From Hyparrhenia diplandra (lineage: Eukaryota > Streptophyta > Magnoliopsida > Poales > Poaceae), in the NCBI GenBank assembly GCA_015847255.1, contig JADLZK010000247.1, positions 1-64,000 of the forward strand: a DNA stretch of 64,000 bases, in the 5' to 3' direction. The first letter of the stretch is position 1. Each line of letters begins with the position of its first letter. The notes beneath the pieces were generated by a model. It worked only from the letters and a program-made list of their open reading frames with translations, was not told where the DNA came from and made no database searches. Both the position numbers and the translations under genes were made by a program. This document shows positions 44,872-56,147 of this stretch, piece by piece.

Positions 44872-46195
44872 CACTACCGGAAACAAGGTCTTTGCTAAGT
44901 GCCTTTTACAAAGGCCACAGACACTCGGCAAAGACCCTTTTGCACTTGGCAAAAGTTTTACCGGCAAAGCCTCTTTGCCGAGTGGCAAAGATTTACATTT
45001 GGCAAAATGAAAATACGATAAAGACATGCTTCCACTGGCCAGCCCGCCATCTTCTAGCCTCAGAAAAATTTTCATGATTTTTGGCAAACATTGCGGCACG
45101 GGGATTCAAACACAAGACCTCTCTCTCTCATGTGTCTCCCTGCTCCACCATTGCACTACGATTTTTTTTTGTCTAGATTTCATCTTTCTTCCCCACATAT
45201 TATACAAAATCGAGAGTAAATTGTTTGCTTGATGCCCTAAACGAATTCAAAAAAAAAAGTTCTCAACTATAAAGTTTCATAACTTTTTTGATATCTACAA
45301 TTTGCATTTAGGAAGTTTCTCCATCTCGAGGTCGTTTGAAAATTTCAAATTTCAAATTTGGGACATTCCATTGTTTTTTTGCAACATAAGATGGTTTCAA
45401 ATCAAAACGTTGTCAAAACTTTTCGAGATATACAATTTTCCTTTAGGAAGTTTCTCCGTCCGAGGTCACTTGAAAATTTCAGATTTTAAAATTTTCAAAT
45501 TGAAACATAACTTTGCAAAACAAGTTGATTTCAATTTAAATTGTTTTCTACTAGAAAGGTTCATAACTTTTTTGAGATCTACAAAGTTTACTTTGGTCAT
45601 TTCTTGATTTGACAAAGCATTAGTAACATTGTTCGTAAATCTTATTAATCTCTCTTCTTGTTCCAGAAACTATGTGAGGATATGAGAGATGTAGGTTTTG
45701 TGAACAACGTTACTAGCGCTTTGTCAAATGAAGAAATGACCAAAATAAACTTTGTAGATTTTGGAGAAATTTTGAAACTTTGTAGTTGAAAACATTTTGA
45801 TTTGAACTCATTTAGGGCCTCAAAATTGATTTGGAAAACATATTTGCCGAGTGCCAAAAGAAAAAATACTCGACAAAGAGGCATTTTGCCGAGTGCCAAA
45901 AAAATGGCACTTGGCAAAGACGCATTTTTCGGTGTGGCGAAAAAAACAACACTCGGCAAAATACATCTTTGCCGAGTGCCGTGAAAAAGCACTCGACAAA
46001 GATGTATTTTCCTAAGTGCTTTTTTTGGCACTCGACAAAACAAATCTTTGGTGAGTGCCTTGTTTGGGCACTCGGCAAAGCAATCTTTGCCAAGTATTTT
46101 TTTTCCATGTATTTTCTAGTTTGATACTCGGCGATGAGGGTCTTTGCCAAGTGTCCAAAATAAAACACTCGGTAAAGGTCGCGTCTCCGGTAGTG
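44872..46195 (-). mobile_element. Non-autonomous CACTA element, 1324 bp
   Basis: Ends CACTACCGGAAAC and GTCTCCGGTAGTG with the 3-bp duplication TAT (44869-44871, 46196-46198). Subterminal arrays of CTTTGCCGAGTGCC and its complement GGCACTCGGCAAAG occur many times at 44885-45005 and 45840-46175, the En/Spm arrangement. The interior contains units related to the tandem repeat of the 26210 CACTA, and a tRNA-like box near 45090-45130, both inverted relative to that element. No transposase. Confidence 0.92.
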
Positions 46196-46431
46196 TATGT
46201 TAACATTCTACATTGGCATTTCACATCTTCATAAAACCATGGTATGGTAAACACATTGTATATACAAAACTTTTTCACCATAGTTATTCATTATTCATTC
46301 TCTATAAAAGCTCGACCACACATCTATGAGTTGGTAAGGGAGTTTTTGCATGTGTGACAATTGGATAAAGCATGCATGACCATATGACAGAATTTAGAAT
46401 TCAAACTCCCTGTCAACAAGACAAGTGCATA

Positions 46432-46686
46432 CTCCCTCCATCCCTTTGTAGATGTCGCTATGGGGTGCGTGCGGTCAAATTTTTTCAACTTTGACTAGGT
46501 TTGTAGAAAATACATGCAACATTTATATCTTTAAATAAATTTATTAAAAACTAGACTTAAAGATCTTTCCGATGATACTAATTACTTTGCATAAATATTT
46601 ATATATTTTAATATATAATTGCCGGCAGTTTGAAAACGTTGACTTCTCGGGAAGCGAGAATGACATCTATTTAGGGACAGAGGGAG
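46432..46686. mobile_element. Stowaway MITE
   Basis: CTCCCTCCATCCCTTTGTAGATGTC pairs with GACATCTATTTAGGGACAGAGGGAG; TA flanks at 46430-46431 and 46687-46688. 255 bp. Confidence 0.9.
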
Positions 46687-46865
46687 TATGCGTGATCATG
46701 ACATGTAGACAAGCAAAGCAATCAGCCAAGGAAAACAATTTCTTTTTTGATCTGGCTTTGCTTTTGCCACTATGCCATCACTTTGTCATTCTGATGTGAC
46801 TAACGAACCAATCAACAAGTACCGTTGTCAGATGACATGTGGACTCCTTCATATATATTAAAACA

Positions 46866-46900
46866 CTAGTGGCAGGGTGTGCGCCTCCGCGCGCCCATGC
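46866..46900 (-). mobile_element. Possible Helitron 3' end on the minus strand
   Basis: Read on the minus strand, a GC-rich hairpin-forming stretch (GCGCGCGGAGGCGC) leads to GCCA then CTAG followed by T, in an AT-rich target (TATATATTAAAACA). That is the Helitron 3' signature. The 5' end was not found, so the extent is unknown. Confidence 0.3.
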
Positions 46901-47574
46901 AGTTCACGCAGTTACAAACGCGAGTGTACCGATGATCAACAAAGCATAGATAGTTTTTTAGCACAATGGATTATGTTTCTAACATATACATAACAAAGTT
47001 TGATCACATAAGATAGCCATGAAGCCTTGAGATGAAGCATTATTACGCCTGTATGCACTAGAATCAGAATTATCAAGACAATATTTATAGCAAATCTAGG
47101 ATCTAGAATACAACAAAACAGAGCGCACATGCTCAGTAGCAAGATCATTGTTCCAACTGGAACCAAAATGAAGATTGTAGGTAGAAAAATCCAAAAATCT
47201 GACCAAAATCAGGAAAGCACATAATCAGCAATCAATAAACTGAAGCATTACCATGAAGAAAGGTAGAGGTATGCATATATTGTTTAGACTTGGCATAAAC
47301 CACAGTTTTTTTTGAAGATTAGCAGCATCATTGTTTGAACTGAAACCGCAAAACCTAACTGAAATTAGGAAAGGATATGATCGATGGTAATAAACTAAAA
47401 CATTAAGATAAAGAAAGGAAAAGGAGAGGAGGCATACATGATAATGTTTAGGCTCCAGCAGTAAAACCACATGTTTACCATATGATGTTTGACTGTATAA
47501 ATTGCTCCAAATGGAATCCATGTTTTTGAATTGAGGAGATTCCCTATTCCCATTCATTTTTGAATGAAAATACT

Positions 47575-47665
47575 TTCTAGGCCACGCAAATCCACTCCTC
47601 GCTGGGAATTGAACCCGAGTCTCTGGGATGCCACTTGGCCGCTCTAGCTAGCTGGTCATGAATTA
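47575..47665 (-). mobile_element. tRNA-derived SINE-like fragment
   Basis: On the minus strand GGCCAAGTGG (A-box-like) is followed about 25 bp later by GGTTCAATTCC (B-box-like) and GCGAGGAGTGGATTTGCG. The A-to-B spacing is too short for a functional tRNA. I know this string as a dispersed grass repeat. Confidence 0.4.
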
Positions 47666-47669
47666 CCCT

Positions 47670-49620
47670 TTTGGGAGTAGGTAACAACCCAAAGTGTAAA
47701 TAGGAATACAACCTAAGTAGTAATTAGAGAAAATGTAATCTTCTTGTTTAAATTGTCCTTCTTGTTCTTTGATAAAAAGGTTAATAATATTCAATTATTT
47801 AGGTGGCATCATGAGCCGTATGGTACTATGGTCCTGTCGGGTCATACCATGTCACAAATACATGAGCGGTAGAAGTTTTAAAAAGGGACTTCCAACAAAA
47901 TAACATCCAGGAGAGCAAGCATAGAGGGAAAAGTAATGAGTTAATGTGATCTATAAGTGGCTTCACATTTTCTTTCTATTTTCATGACTGCTTTCAAATA
48001 ATGGTTATACACATGTAGGGGAGGTTTTACACTAATCTATGGTAGCAACAATAAAAATAATCTATAAGGCGACACAAAATATATATGCGTCAACATTAAT
48101 TAAGGATAATTGTAAATCAAAGAATCACAATTTCTAAGAAGTTCTTTTTAAAAAAATCTGATAACTATCCTAACAATTCAAAATCATCATGATCCGAAGA
48201 TTCATAGATTCAAAAATGGTACAAGATTAACAATTCAAAATGGTACAAGATTAACAAAAGTGTTATCATAGAACTTCTCTTCTTTACAAATATTAGTAGG
48301 GCAGTCATCATATATTGGTGGACAAATTCATCATATCAAGAGAGCTCTTACCCGATATAATTACATGAGGGTTCTTTCTCTCGCCTCCTTGTTACGTTTT
48401 TGTGGATACATCTTTGCGAGATATTAGTTCCAACAAGATGCAGAGTAATATCTTCATTTTGTAAAAATTCAGATTTCGACAAAAGGTATTCTCAACATCT
48501 AAAATAAGACATTCTTTTTAAAAGGCCCATTCTTTTTCTTCTCTCTGCTCTCATAAGATCTTTTCTTAAAATTTTAGTAGCAAATCATGGGAATAAGAGT
48601 ATTTTTTCTACCATTATATTTAAACAAATATTTATTAGTTATCATATTGTGCGTTTAACAATATTTTTAGATATTGAAGGCTTGCCTTGCAACAGTTGAC
48701 ATGCTTTAACATATCAAGTTGGAGCATGCCCCAAGTTGGACGTCTCATTTGCAGTGGTAGCCAAGGGGAGGACGTCCAGGGGGCTTCCTTTGTGTGCTCT
48801 CCATCTCCTTAGGGCAAGTTCCAACTTGGGCTAGGGCCCCATAGGTGAATAAGAAGCCCATGATGATGACACAACTCCCATCCAAAACAACAATAACATG
48901 TCTTAATGACTTGGAAGCCTTGCTGACGTGATATTGATGTTGGACTTGATCTATCTAAAAGCTTTCCAAACAAGCTTTTCATCAAGTTCTCATTGACCCT
49001 AATCTCACTTTAGGTGGATGAGTTATGGCCTTCCTAATGAAGCATTGTTGGGTTACCAACGAACCGAACGTTGGACTTTGATGAGCTTGCACTTTGAGAT
49101 ACAATTGTACCAACAATCAAATAAAGACATGTACATGTTGAACCAAGTGAATTGTACCAAAATCATTGGAACAAGCTCACCTTAGTGGTACTATCTGGAG
49201 GTGTCATGTCCTCATCACTTATGAGTTGTGACTTGTGTTTTGGTGGCTGCAGTTTGCTCATCTAGTTTAGTGCTTGCCATATGATAGTGATTCAAGATCC
49301 ATCACCTTGAAGGTAGTACGTCAATGTTGAGGCTTGTCCATGGGTAGCGGTAGATCTCATGAGCATGAGGGAGAAAGGGAAGGAAGTGGAGAGGAGTGGT
49401 AGGTTGGTGGAGAAGGACCATAGGATGAGTGCGGTTGAGGGGTTAAAGATAAGGAGGACCATAGTATGACTTAGCTAGGGTTCCGGTAAGGGGTCGGATT
49501 TAATGGGCCGAGTGTGGGCTTTGTGTATTACAGAAATGGACCTCTTAAGAGGTCCACCTCTGAAAAACATGACTTATTTTGAGATGTTGAACTTTTAAGA
49601 GACCCACCCCTATGAAGGGA
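47670..49620. other. Unassigned AT-rich to mixed DNA
   Basis: A local duplication CAAAATGGTACAAGATTAAC occurs near 48208 and 48233 (variant AAAATGGTAC...). CAAGTTGGA and its variants near 48715 and 48735 hint at an old repeat. No coding frame is supported. Confidence 0.3.
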
Positions 49621-49629
49621 ATCATGACG

Positions 49630-52600
49630 CTTAAGGGGGGGGTTGAATTAGGCGACTTAAAAATCTACTTCTAACTATGGCCTCTAACTTCATATAGTCA
49701 AACCTATTGCAAGAAGGTAAACTATCTATGTGTGCAACTATGATTTTGCTAGGTGTGTTGCTATCTCTACCGCACAAAAGTTTTGCACCCTAGGTTCCAA
49801 ACCTATCAACTAGCCTATTGACTAAGCTAGGAATGTAAATCACACAACCAAGGTAATGCAAGTAATAATGCGGAAGGTAAAGTGAGATAGAGATGCAAAC
49901 TCCTGTTGACGACTTTGGTATTTTTACCGAGGTATTGAGAAGCGCGCAAGATTCCCCTTAATCCTCATTGGAGCCCCCGCAAAGGAATCCCTCACGCTCC
50001 TCGCAAGGGACAAGCTCCCGGTCGGGTAACTCCGTGGATAGCCTCGGGCCTTCCCCATGCGCAAGTGGGTCTTCGACGTGCCCTTAGGCAAGCCTCTCTG
50101 GATGCTCCCCGCCGTCTTCACTATCATTTTTCCGGCAATTGCCGCGGGCCTCCCTTGGTACACTATGGCGGCCACACCACAAACACGGTCGGTGTGGTCT
50201 CGTAAGACTTCGAGCCCCTCCAATGTAAAACACTTGGAGATTGACAAATCTCACTAAACACTCAGCCTAAGCCTAGAGCAAATGCATTTAGCGGTGGTCT
50301 AACTAAACTAAGCACTTCGCAAAGCACCTATGCTAATCACCGAATGTTTTGAAGCACTATGCAAGTGAGGAGCTCTAAAATGGTGATCTCATACTCCCAC
50401 ACCTCTCATTTGGCCGGTTGGATGGGGTATATATAGCCACAAATGAGAATATAGTCGTTGCCCCTCACTTTGGGCAAACAAACGTGAGCGTCGGACATCC
50501 AACGGCTCATCGTCGGACGTTACGCTGGCGTCCGACGCTTTTCAACGCGCCACATGTCCATCATACCCGTTTTAAGAACAAAAACGAATATAATAATACA
50601 TATGTGCCCCCGAGATCAATCACACATATGCAAGACAAATTTCTGAAGTATCATCATCCGAGACTCATTACATAGCGTATAAAATTCATTACATGAATAA
50701 ATAATCAAGTATCTAACAAAGCGGAAGACTAATGAAGACACTCTAAAGATGCTCCAAATCCACGAGGATAGCCAAGCGGTTGACGACAAGCCTAATACTC
50801 ATCACGATAGTCATCATTGTAGTCATCACACCAACCTTGATCCGTTTAATGTAATATAGCAAGGGTGAGTCCATGTCGAACTCCGCAAGCATAAACCGGG
50901 GTTTATGAGGCTCAAAAAGTCGACAATCGGGTTTGATCGCATTTAGCTTTTAATGTAGGTCACAATTTTAAGCAATTAGCATCAAAGTTCCCATTATCCC
51001 ACATTCACATGATTAAACAGATATAACAACAAGTTAATCAACAACAATATAATAAATCATGTGATTCTATTCATAGATGTCTCCAAGGCCGTTCATGACC
51101 GCGAACACGGCCGTTATAACGCTTTTTTAACTAACAAGCAGAGGTGTACACTTTCACCGTGAGTTATGTTTTCCAAATGAGTAGGTTAATTAGGCCTAAA
51201 CACCCAGAAACCATATAAAGCCTTTCAAAAGTTTATCTAACCGGTGTTGGCCACTAGGTTTCGAGCCCCGTGACGGTAGAGCCCCCTTCTAATGGCACAA
51301 TGACGCCCAGCCTATACACAATATAAGATAGAAGCCGCACTACAACCAATCAAGACTCCCCTTTTGTGCCTTTCAGAACCCCCACCACCAATTAAACAGG
51401 GACTTTTGATCAACTAAAGCCGAGCCACGTAGCCCCCCACAGCCTGTATCAGTATATCCCGGATGATCACAAATGAATACCAAGTCCTTATGGAGAGCTA
51501 AGAGCATCATAAATAAAAACACAAGCTCTTTTCGCCCTATAGCATAATATCAACAACTCCATATTTCATGATTTAAACCATAAAGCAATATCATTAATGA
51601 GTGTTGGTTGTGCGCTAGCATATTACTACCCAAGTGCATAAAACCCATAGGTACCAAGGTATCAAGATATCAACATCTAAGTTATAATAATCTCTATGGT
51701 TGCCAAGGAAGACACATGCATATGAAGTTGTTAATTATGGTGAATAGGACAACAAGGATGGTCCCAAGCTATACTTGCCTTGATTATCAAACTCCTGTTG
51801 CTGCTGGTCCTGCTCGTAGAAGTCCTCCTGATCACTCCCGAATTGATCCCCGACTATAATAATTCACCACGGAAGCAACACGCAATCGTCCATGCAATCA
51901 AACACAAGGCAAACAATAGCATTATAAGATAACAGTACACCAATCAGTATAAAAACAGTTTTAAAAGTGCATAAAACTATTCTACACGCCGCTACGATCA
52001 CATCGACGTAAAGATCACCTAAAACGGACTTAAAATGACGGTTATGCATTTTACAAGTTTGCATGAATAAAATAATACATTAATAATGACTACGAAAATT
52101 AAAAGTTGAAAAACCTTTTGAACAGTGCCATGATCATCTAGATTACGGAATTACGAATCCAACGAAAGTTGAACGGACTAATTCGGATTTAAAATGAGCA
52201 AGTTATAAGCATTTGGAAACAGTGGCAATTCTGTAAATAACAGGAACCGGGTTTTCAGAATAAAATAAATATAAATTCTGATTTTAAACTGAACCAGGAC
52301 CTCGAGCATGATTACGAGAGCTCTTCATAGCAGAATAACAGCTGAAAGGAAGATTTGGATGGACCATTGATTCAAGTGGTGTTGCCGTCCAGAGAAGAAC
52401 GACGGACGACGACGTCCATTGCCGGCAATGGCAAACTCGCCGGCCAGACTAGAAACCGGCCCTAGTGGCCATGGAAATCCACGGAACTTGTGACTTTCGA
52501 AAGATTAGATCAAGGTCAACTCACCAAGATGAACTTCGCGAGCAGAAACGACCCGAGGAAAAACGCACGGCTCGAGATAGCGGGCGTCGATGCATTGCAC

Positions 52601-53999
52601 ACGTTGGCGTGACAAGATGAGTGGAGTTGATCGAATTAAATGGCACCAGCAAGTGCACGAGATCAACGCGAGGTTCCGGCACCAACCTACAGCAAGGATG
52701 AGATGACGAGACGACGAGTGCGACGAACTGCACCTGGCGGCGGAGCTAGGTCTTCTCGTCGGTTGTTGGACTCTGGTTGGTGCGTGTCTGGCGAAAAGAA
52801 CGCAGGAAGGCGGCGGCTTGGTTTTTATAGGGCTAGATGCGTGCGATTTCCAGAGCAAGGACCGGATTCGCGGGATATCTGTGCGGCACCGATCGCACGG
52901 ACGAGGTCGGCTCCTGCTCGAGTTCGAGTCCGACGAGGACGATGCTGACTTGGTCCAGCGGTGCCGGCCAGAGAAGAAAAAGGCAGCGTGGCTGTGCTTT
53001 GCTTCAGAGCTGGGCTGGCGTTGCTGACAGCCCAATAGCAAGAATAGCAAGAGGGTCAAGGTTACCACCACTCAGGCTTGATCAAATAATTAGCCAAATG
53101 AAAATTTGCCCCTCGGGCTGGAAAAACAAGGTGCAGGCCGGCGTACAGCTTCCAGAAAGAAAGCAAACAGGCCATCGACCAAAATATCAGCAACAGAAGG
53201 AACGATGGACAAATACAATTTGTACATTATATAAACAGATTTGAGAAAAGCTTTTGCAAAAAGAATTTGAACACATTTTCAGTTTCAGCAAAAACCAGCC
53301 ATAATGGAAATAACAATGCTCCAGCATGAATGCACATACATGTGTCTAGCCTTATAGTTGCTTTTAATTTTATAAAGTTTATTTATTTGCTAAATTCAAT
53401 GCATCACATAAAAGCTTAAATAAATCAATTTGCCTATTTTAAAACCATCCAAATTTCAGGGTGTTACAATGTCACTAGTCGTTTAAATTTGACCGCTGTC
53501 GCGCACTCCCAAGACACGCCGGACGCCGCTTAGTCGCCATGCGTCGGACGCCAATAGTGGCGCCAGATGCGCATAACCCAAGCGCCCGACGCGCATAAGC
53601 CCGTCCCGCGCATACCCGATTTCAGCCAATCTTCAAGCACACCGTCGGACGGTCTGGCGGGCGTTCTTGCGTCACACACGCGCTTCAAATAACCTCCAGC
53701 GTCCGCGCGTACATTCTTCACACTTTGCTGATTTTCCAACTTCAGCACTCATCGGGCGCGCCTAGTCGGCGTCCGACGCTCCAAATCTCAGCGTCCGACG
53801 CTTGAAACTTTGTTTCTTCGCGATCTTTGCTTCGGGCTCGGTCCTAATCTTCATGCTTGCTCTTTTAGTAATTTCTTGGGCATCTTAAATTTGAGACTAC
53901 AAAATAGACACTTGTAAACTTATTAGTCTCATTTGGTTATATTGTTCATCAAACACCAAAATCCTAACTAAAATGGGCCGAGATCCATTTTTCTTACAC
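49630..53999. mobile_element. Large unclassified grass element with CGTCCGACGCT repeats, split
   Basis: The left part (49630-50558) starts GCTTAAGGGGGGGTTGAATTAGGCG, the same edge style as the 134 element, and holds several (G)CGTC(G/C)GACG copies near 50490-50540. The right part (53474-53999) holds more GCGTC(G)GACGC(C/T) copies (53512, 53543, 53768, 53794) and ends near TTTTTCTTACACCCC. ACATGTC and ACTAGTCG would be contiguous without the insertion at 50559. The frames at 49924-50247 are not protein-like. Confidence 0.5.
50559..53468 (-). mobile_element. 2.9-kb LTR-like insertion, 5-bp duplication ATGTC
   Basis: ATGTC is present at 50554-50558 and 53469-53473. On the minus strand it begins TGTAACACCCTGAAATTTGG, a common Gypsy-type LTR start, and carries a TATA-like CCCTATAAAAACC near 52830 and a donor-like TTGGTGAGTTGACC near 52520. 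The other end reads GGGTATGATG, not the expected CA, so either the end has mutated or it is not a plain LTR. No gag/pol domains were seen. A long solo LTR or a non-autonomous retroelement is most likely. Confidence 0.5.
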
Positions 54000-55300
54000 C
54001 CCATAAATGTGATTTTAAAAGACCAACCATTTTTTCGTTGTGTCTGTAAATAAAACGACCGCTATAGCTGATAGATCACGGGTGTTATAATCAGTTATAT
54101 ATAACATAGAGCAAAATGCACCTCCAGACTCCGGTCCCTAAAGTTGGCCGAAAGTGTAATCTAGGTCCCCAAGCTTCCAATTTGTTCATTGAAGAGTGCT
54201 GTTGTGTGCCATGGATCTGGTCAGCTACTGCGAGCTCTCAGATGCAACTATTTGTCAGTTCTTTTTAAGTTTAACACCGTCACGACATCTAACACACCTC
54301 TTGCTTGCCACACTGATAAAAAAAAAAAGCGTCCACAGAAAACAAACAAAGAAGCCCATAGTGATCGTGGCGACCAACCAGCAGGAGGCAGGCTAAACGA
54401 TGAAAAACGAGATATAAATCAACTTACCGTATTTGTTCGCATGTGAGCTGATGCTCCGATCCTCACTCATAAGTTTTTTTTTATCCTATTTGTATCGAGA
54501 TGCCCGCCCTTATGAACATGATACTACAACTAATTTTTTCCTTTTGAACATACGATACAGCTAGCTTAATATACATTGAAACTAACGTGGGTGGCACACC
54601 ACATGCCCCAAATAATGCAAATTCTGGATCTTGCATGAAGAATACATTACTGCTCCTTGGTTGTTTGAATTAGAAGGATGTCAACTTTTGACCATCCAAT
54701 TATCGCTATTAGAATTTGTTTTTGGACCGCAAAACAAGAACCTTCCGACGACCAAACCATACCCTATGAACATCTTCAGAGAACGAAGTCGCTAGATCAC
54801 GAAATTTACAAAGTTACAAACACATCACATGCAGACGAGATGCACAAAGTTATCACAAACACATCACTGACGAGAGGGCATCAATCACTGACGCTTATAT
54901 ATATAATAAGGTGCTAAGAAAGTGTCGTGTACCATAATTATAGCAGTGAACCAAACAAATGACAATAAAAAAACTATGATATAGTAGGAGTAAGCAACCT
55001 TTAGCATGACAAGCGTTGGTCAAGGTCTTCCGCCTAGCTACCTCCACACTCTGGCACTGAAATTAAACAAGTCGGTCACATCGATCTCGTTGGAGAAAAG
55101 AAAAGGAAAAGCTGAGGAAATCTAAGAAGCACACAATTGCCAACAAATAAACAAGTAGTAGGCGCACATGGTGGTGGGTCAAACAATACAAAACAAGGTG
55201 CTCGCCAAAGCTTATAGTAGTCGTGTTCCAGTGAACCCAGCGCAAACAACGCAACGCGACCTTACTTACGCACCACACACGCGCCACTAATTAAAACATT
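54000..55300. other. AT-rich DNA upstream of the JAZ gene
   Basis: No supported gene. CAAAGTTA(C/T)(A/C)AAACACATCAC recurs near 54809 and 54845. Confidence 0.3.
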
Positions 55301-55379
55301 AGCCGCCCCGTGACAGAATTTTAAAATTCGAATTCAAACTTTTTATTATTATATTACAACAATGCCCTCGATTGGCGCA

Positions 55380-55945
55380 CACGCCACGTGGGCTCCACCG
55401 CCCCACCACCGAGAGCCGCGCAGGGAATCCCTCCCTCGTGGGTCCCACGCCTCGTCCTTGGTGAACTGATGACCGCGCGCGCGACGCGGGCGCAGGCAGG
55501 CAATTCGGCTCGTGTGGCTCGCTGGGGGCACGTGCCGGATCCCTCCGCACGTGGGCGGGGTCCCCACGTCAGGGCGGCGGAAAGAGACAGCCAGACACCG
55601 CACGACCACCCACGCGCTCTGGTGACTCCCCACTGACGCGTCGGCCCCACTCGAGTCAGGGCCCGCGTGTCATCGGACGCGTGAGACGTCGGCGGAGGTG
55701 CACGGTGGCGTCGTACTACGTACGACGTGGGCCCCTCCTTGTCCCTAGCCGGTAGCCGGTCACCGTGGCGGGTCCCACCGCCCCACCCGACGCACCCCTG
55801 CCTGCCCATCTCGTTAATTAATGTGAAGCGAGCTGAGCAGCGGGTTAATTAAGCAGCTAATCATCATCGCGCGCGGATTTCTTCTTCCTCCTCCGCCTTC
55901 CTAAATCTCGCGGATAAATAAGGGGGCGGCGAGCGGGAGAAAGTG
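55380..55945 (+). promoter_or_regulatory. JAZ promoter with three G-boxes
   Basis: Perfect CACGTG palindromes lie at 55385-55390, 55529-55534 and 55548-55553, about 600-760 bp before the start codon, with further ACGT cores (CCCACGTCA near 55564; GACGTGGG near 55720). G-boxes are binding sites for MYC2-class bHLH factors, which JAZ proteins repress, so this fits jasmonate-induced negative feedback. An ATAAATA TATA-like box lies at 55914-55920. The block 55380-55830 is strongly GC-rich. Function is inferred from motifs. Confidence 0.65.
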
Positions 55946-56147
55946 GTTTAGAGTGAGAGAGAGGAGGAGGAGGAGAAAGGGACAGCGGCGAGCTGAGCTG
56001 AGGGGAGAGAGAAAGGTCAAGGAATCCAAGCGAGCTGCGGTGCCGCTTCTTCTTCTTCTTGTTTCTTTTTGGGCACCGCCACTGGAGTGGACGGAGGGAG
56101 AGAAGATTCTTGGGACGAGGCCACGCGGAAGGGATTGCTTTGCTTCC

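Noticed and set aside
47575..47665. Possible tRNA gene on the minus strand
   Set aside because: A and B box-like strings are too close together and no cloverleaf forms; fits a SINE-like fragment.
49924..50257. Open frames on both strands near 50 kb
   Set aside because: Part of a recurrent grass repeat; no domain, and overlapping frames on opposite strands.
55354..55809. 151-residue minus-strand frame upstream of JAZ
   Set aside because: GC-rich promoter DNA with stop-poor composition on both strands; better read as regulatory sequence.
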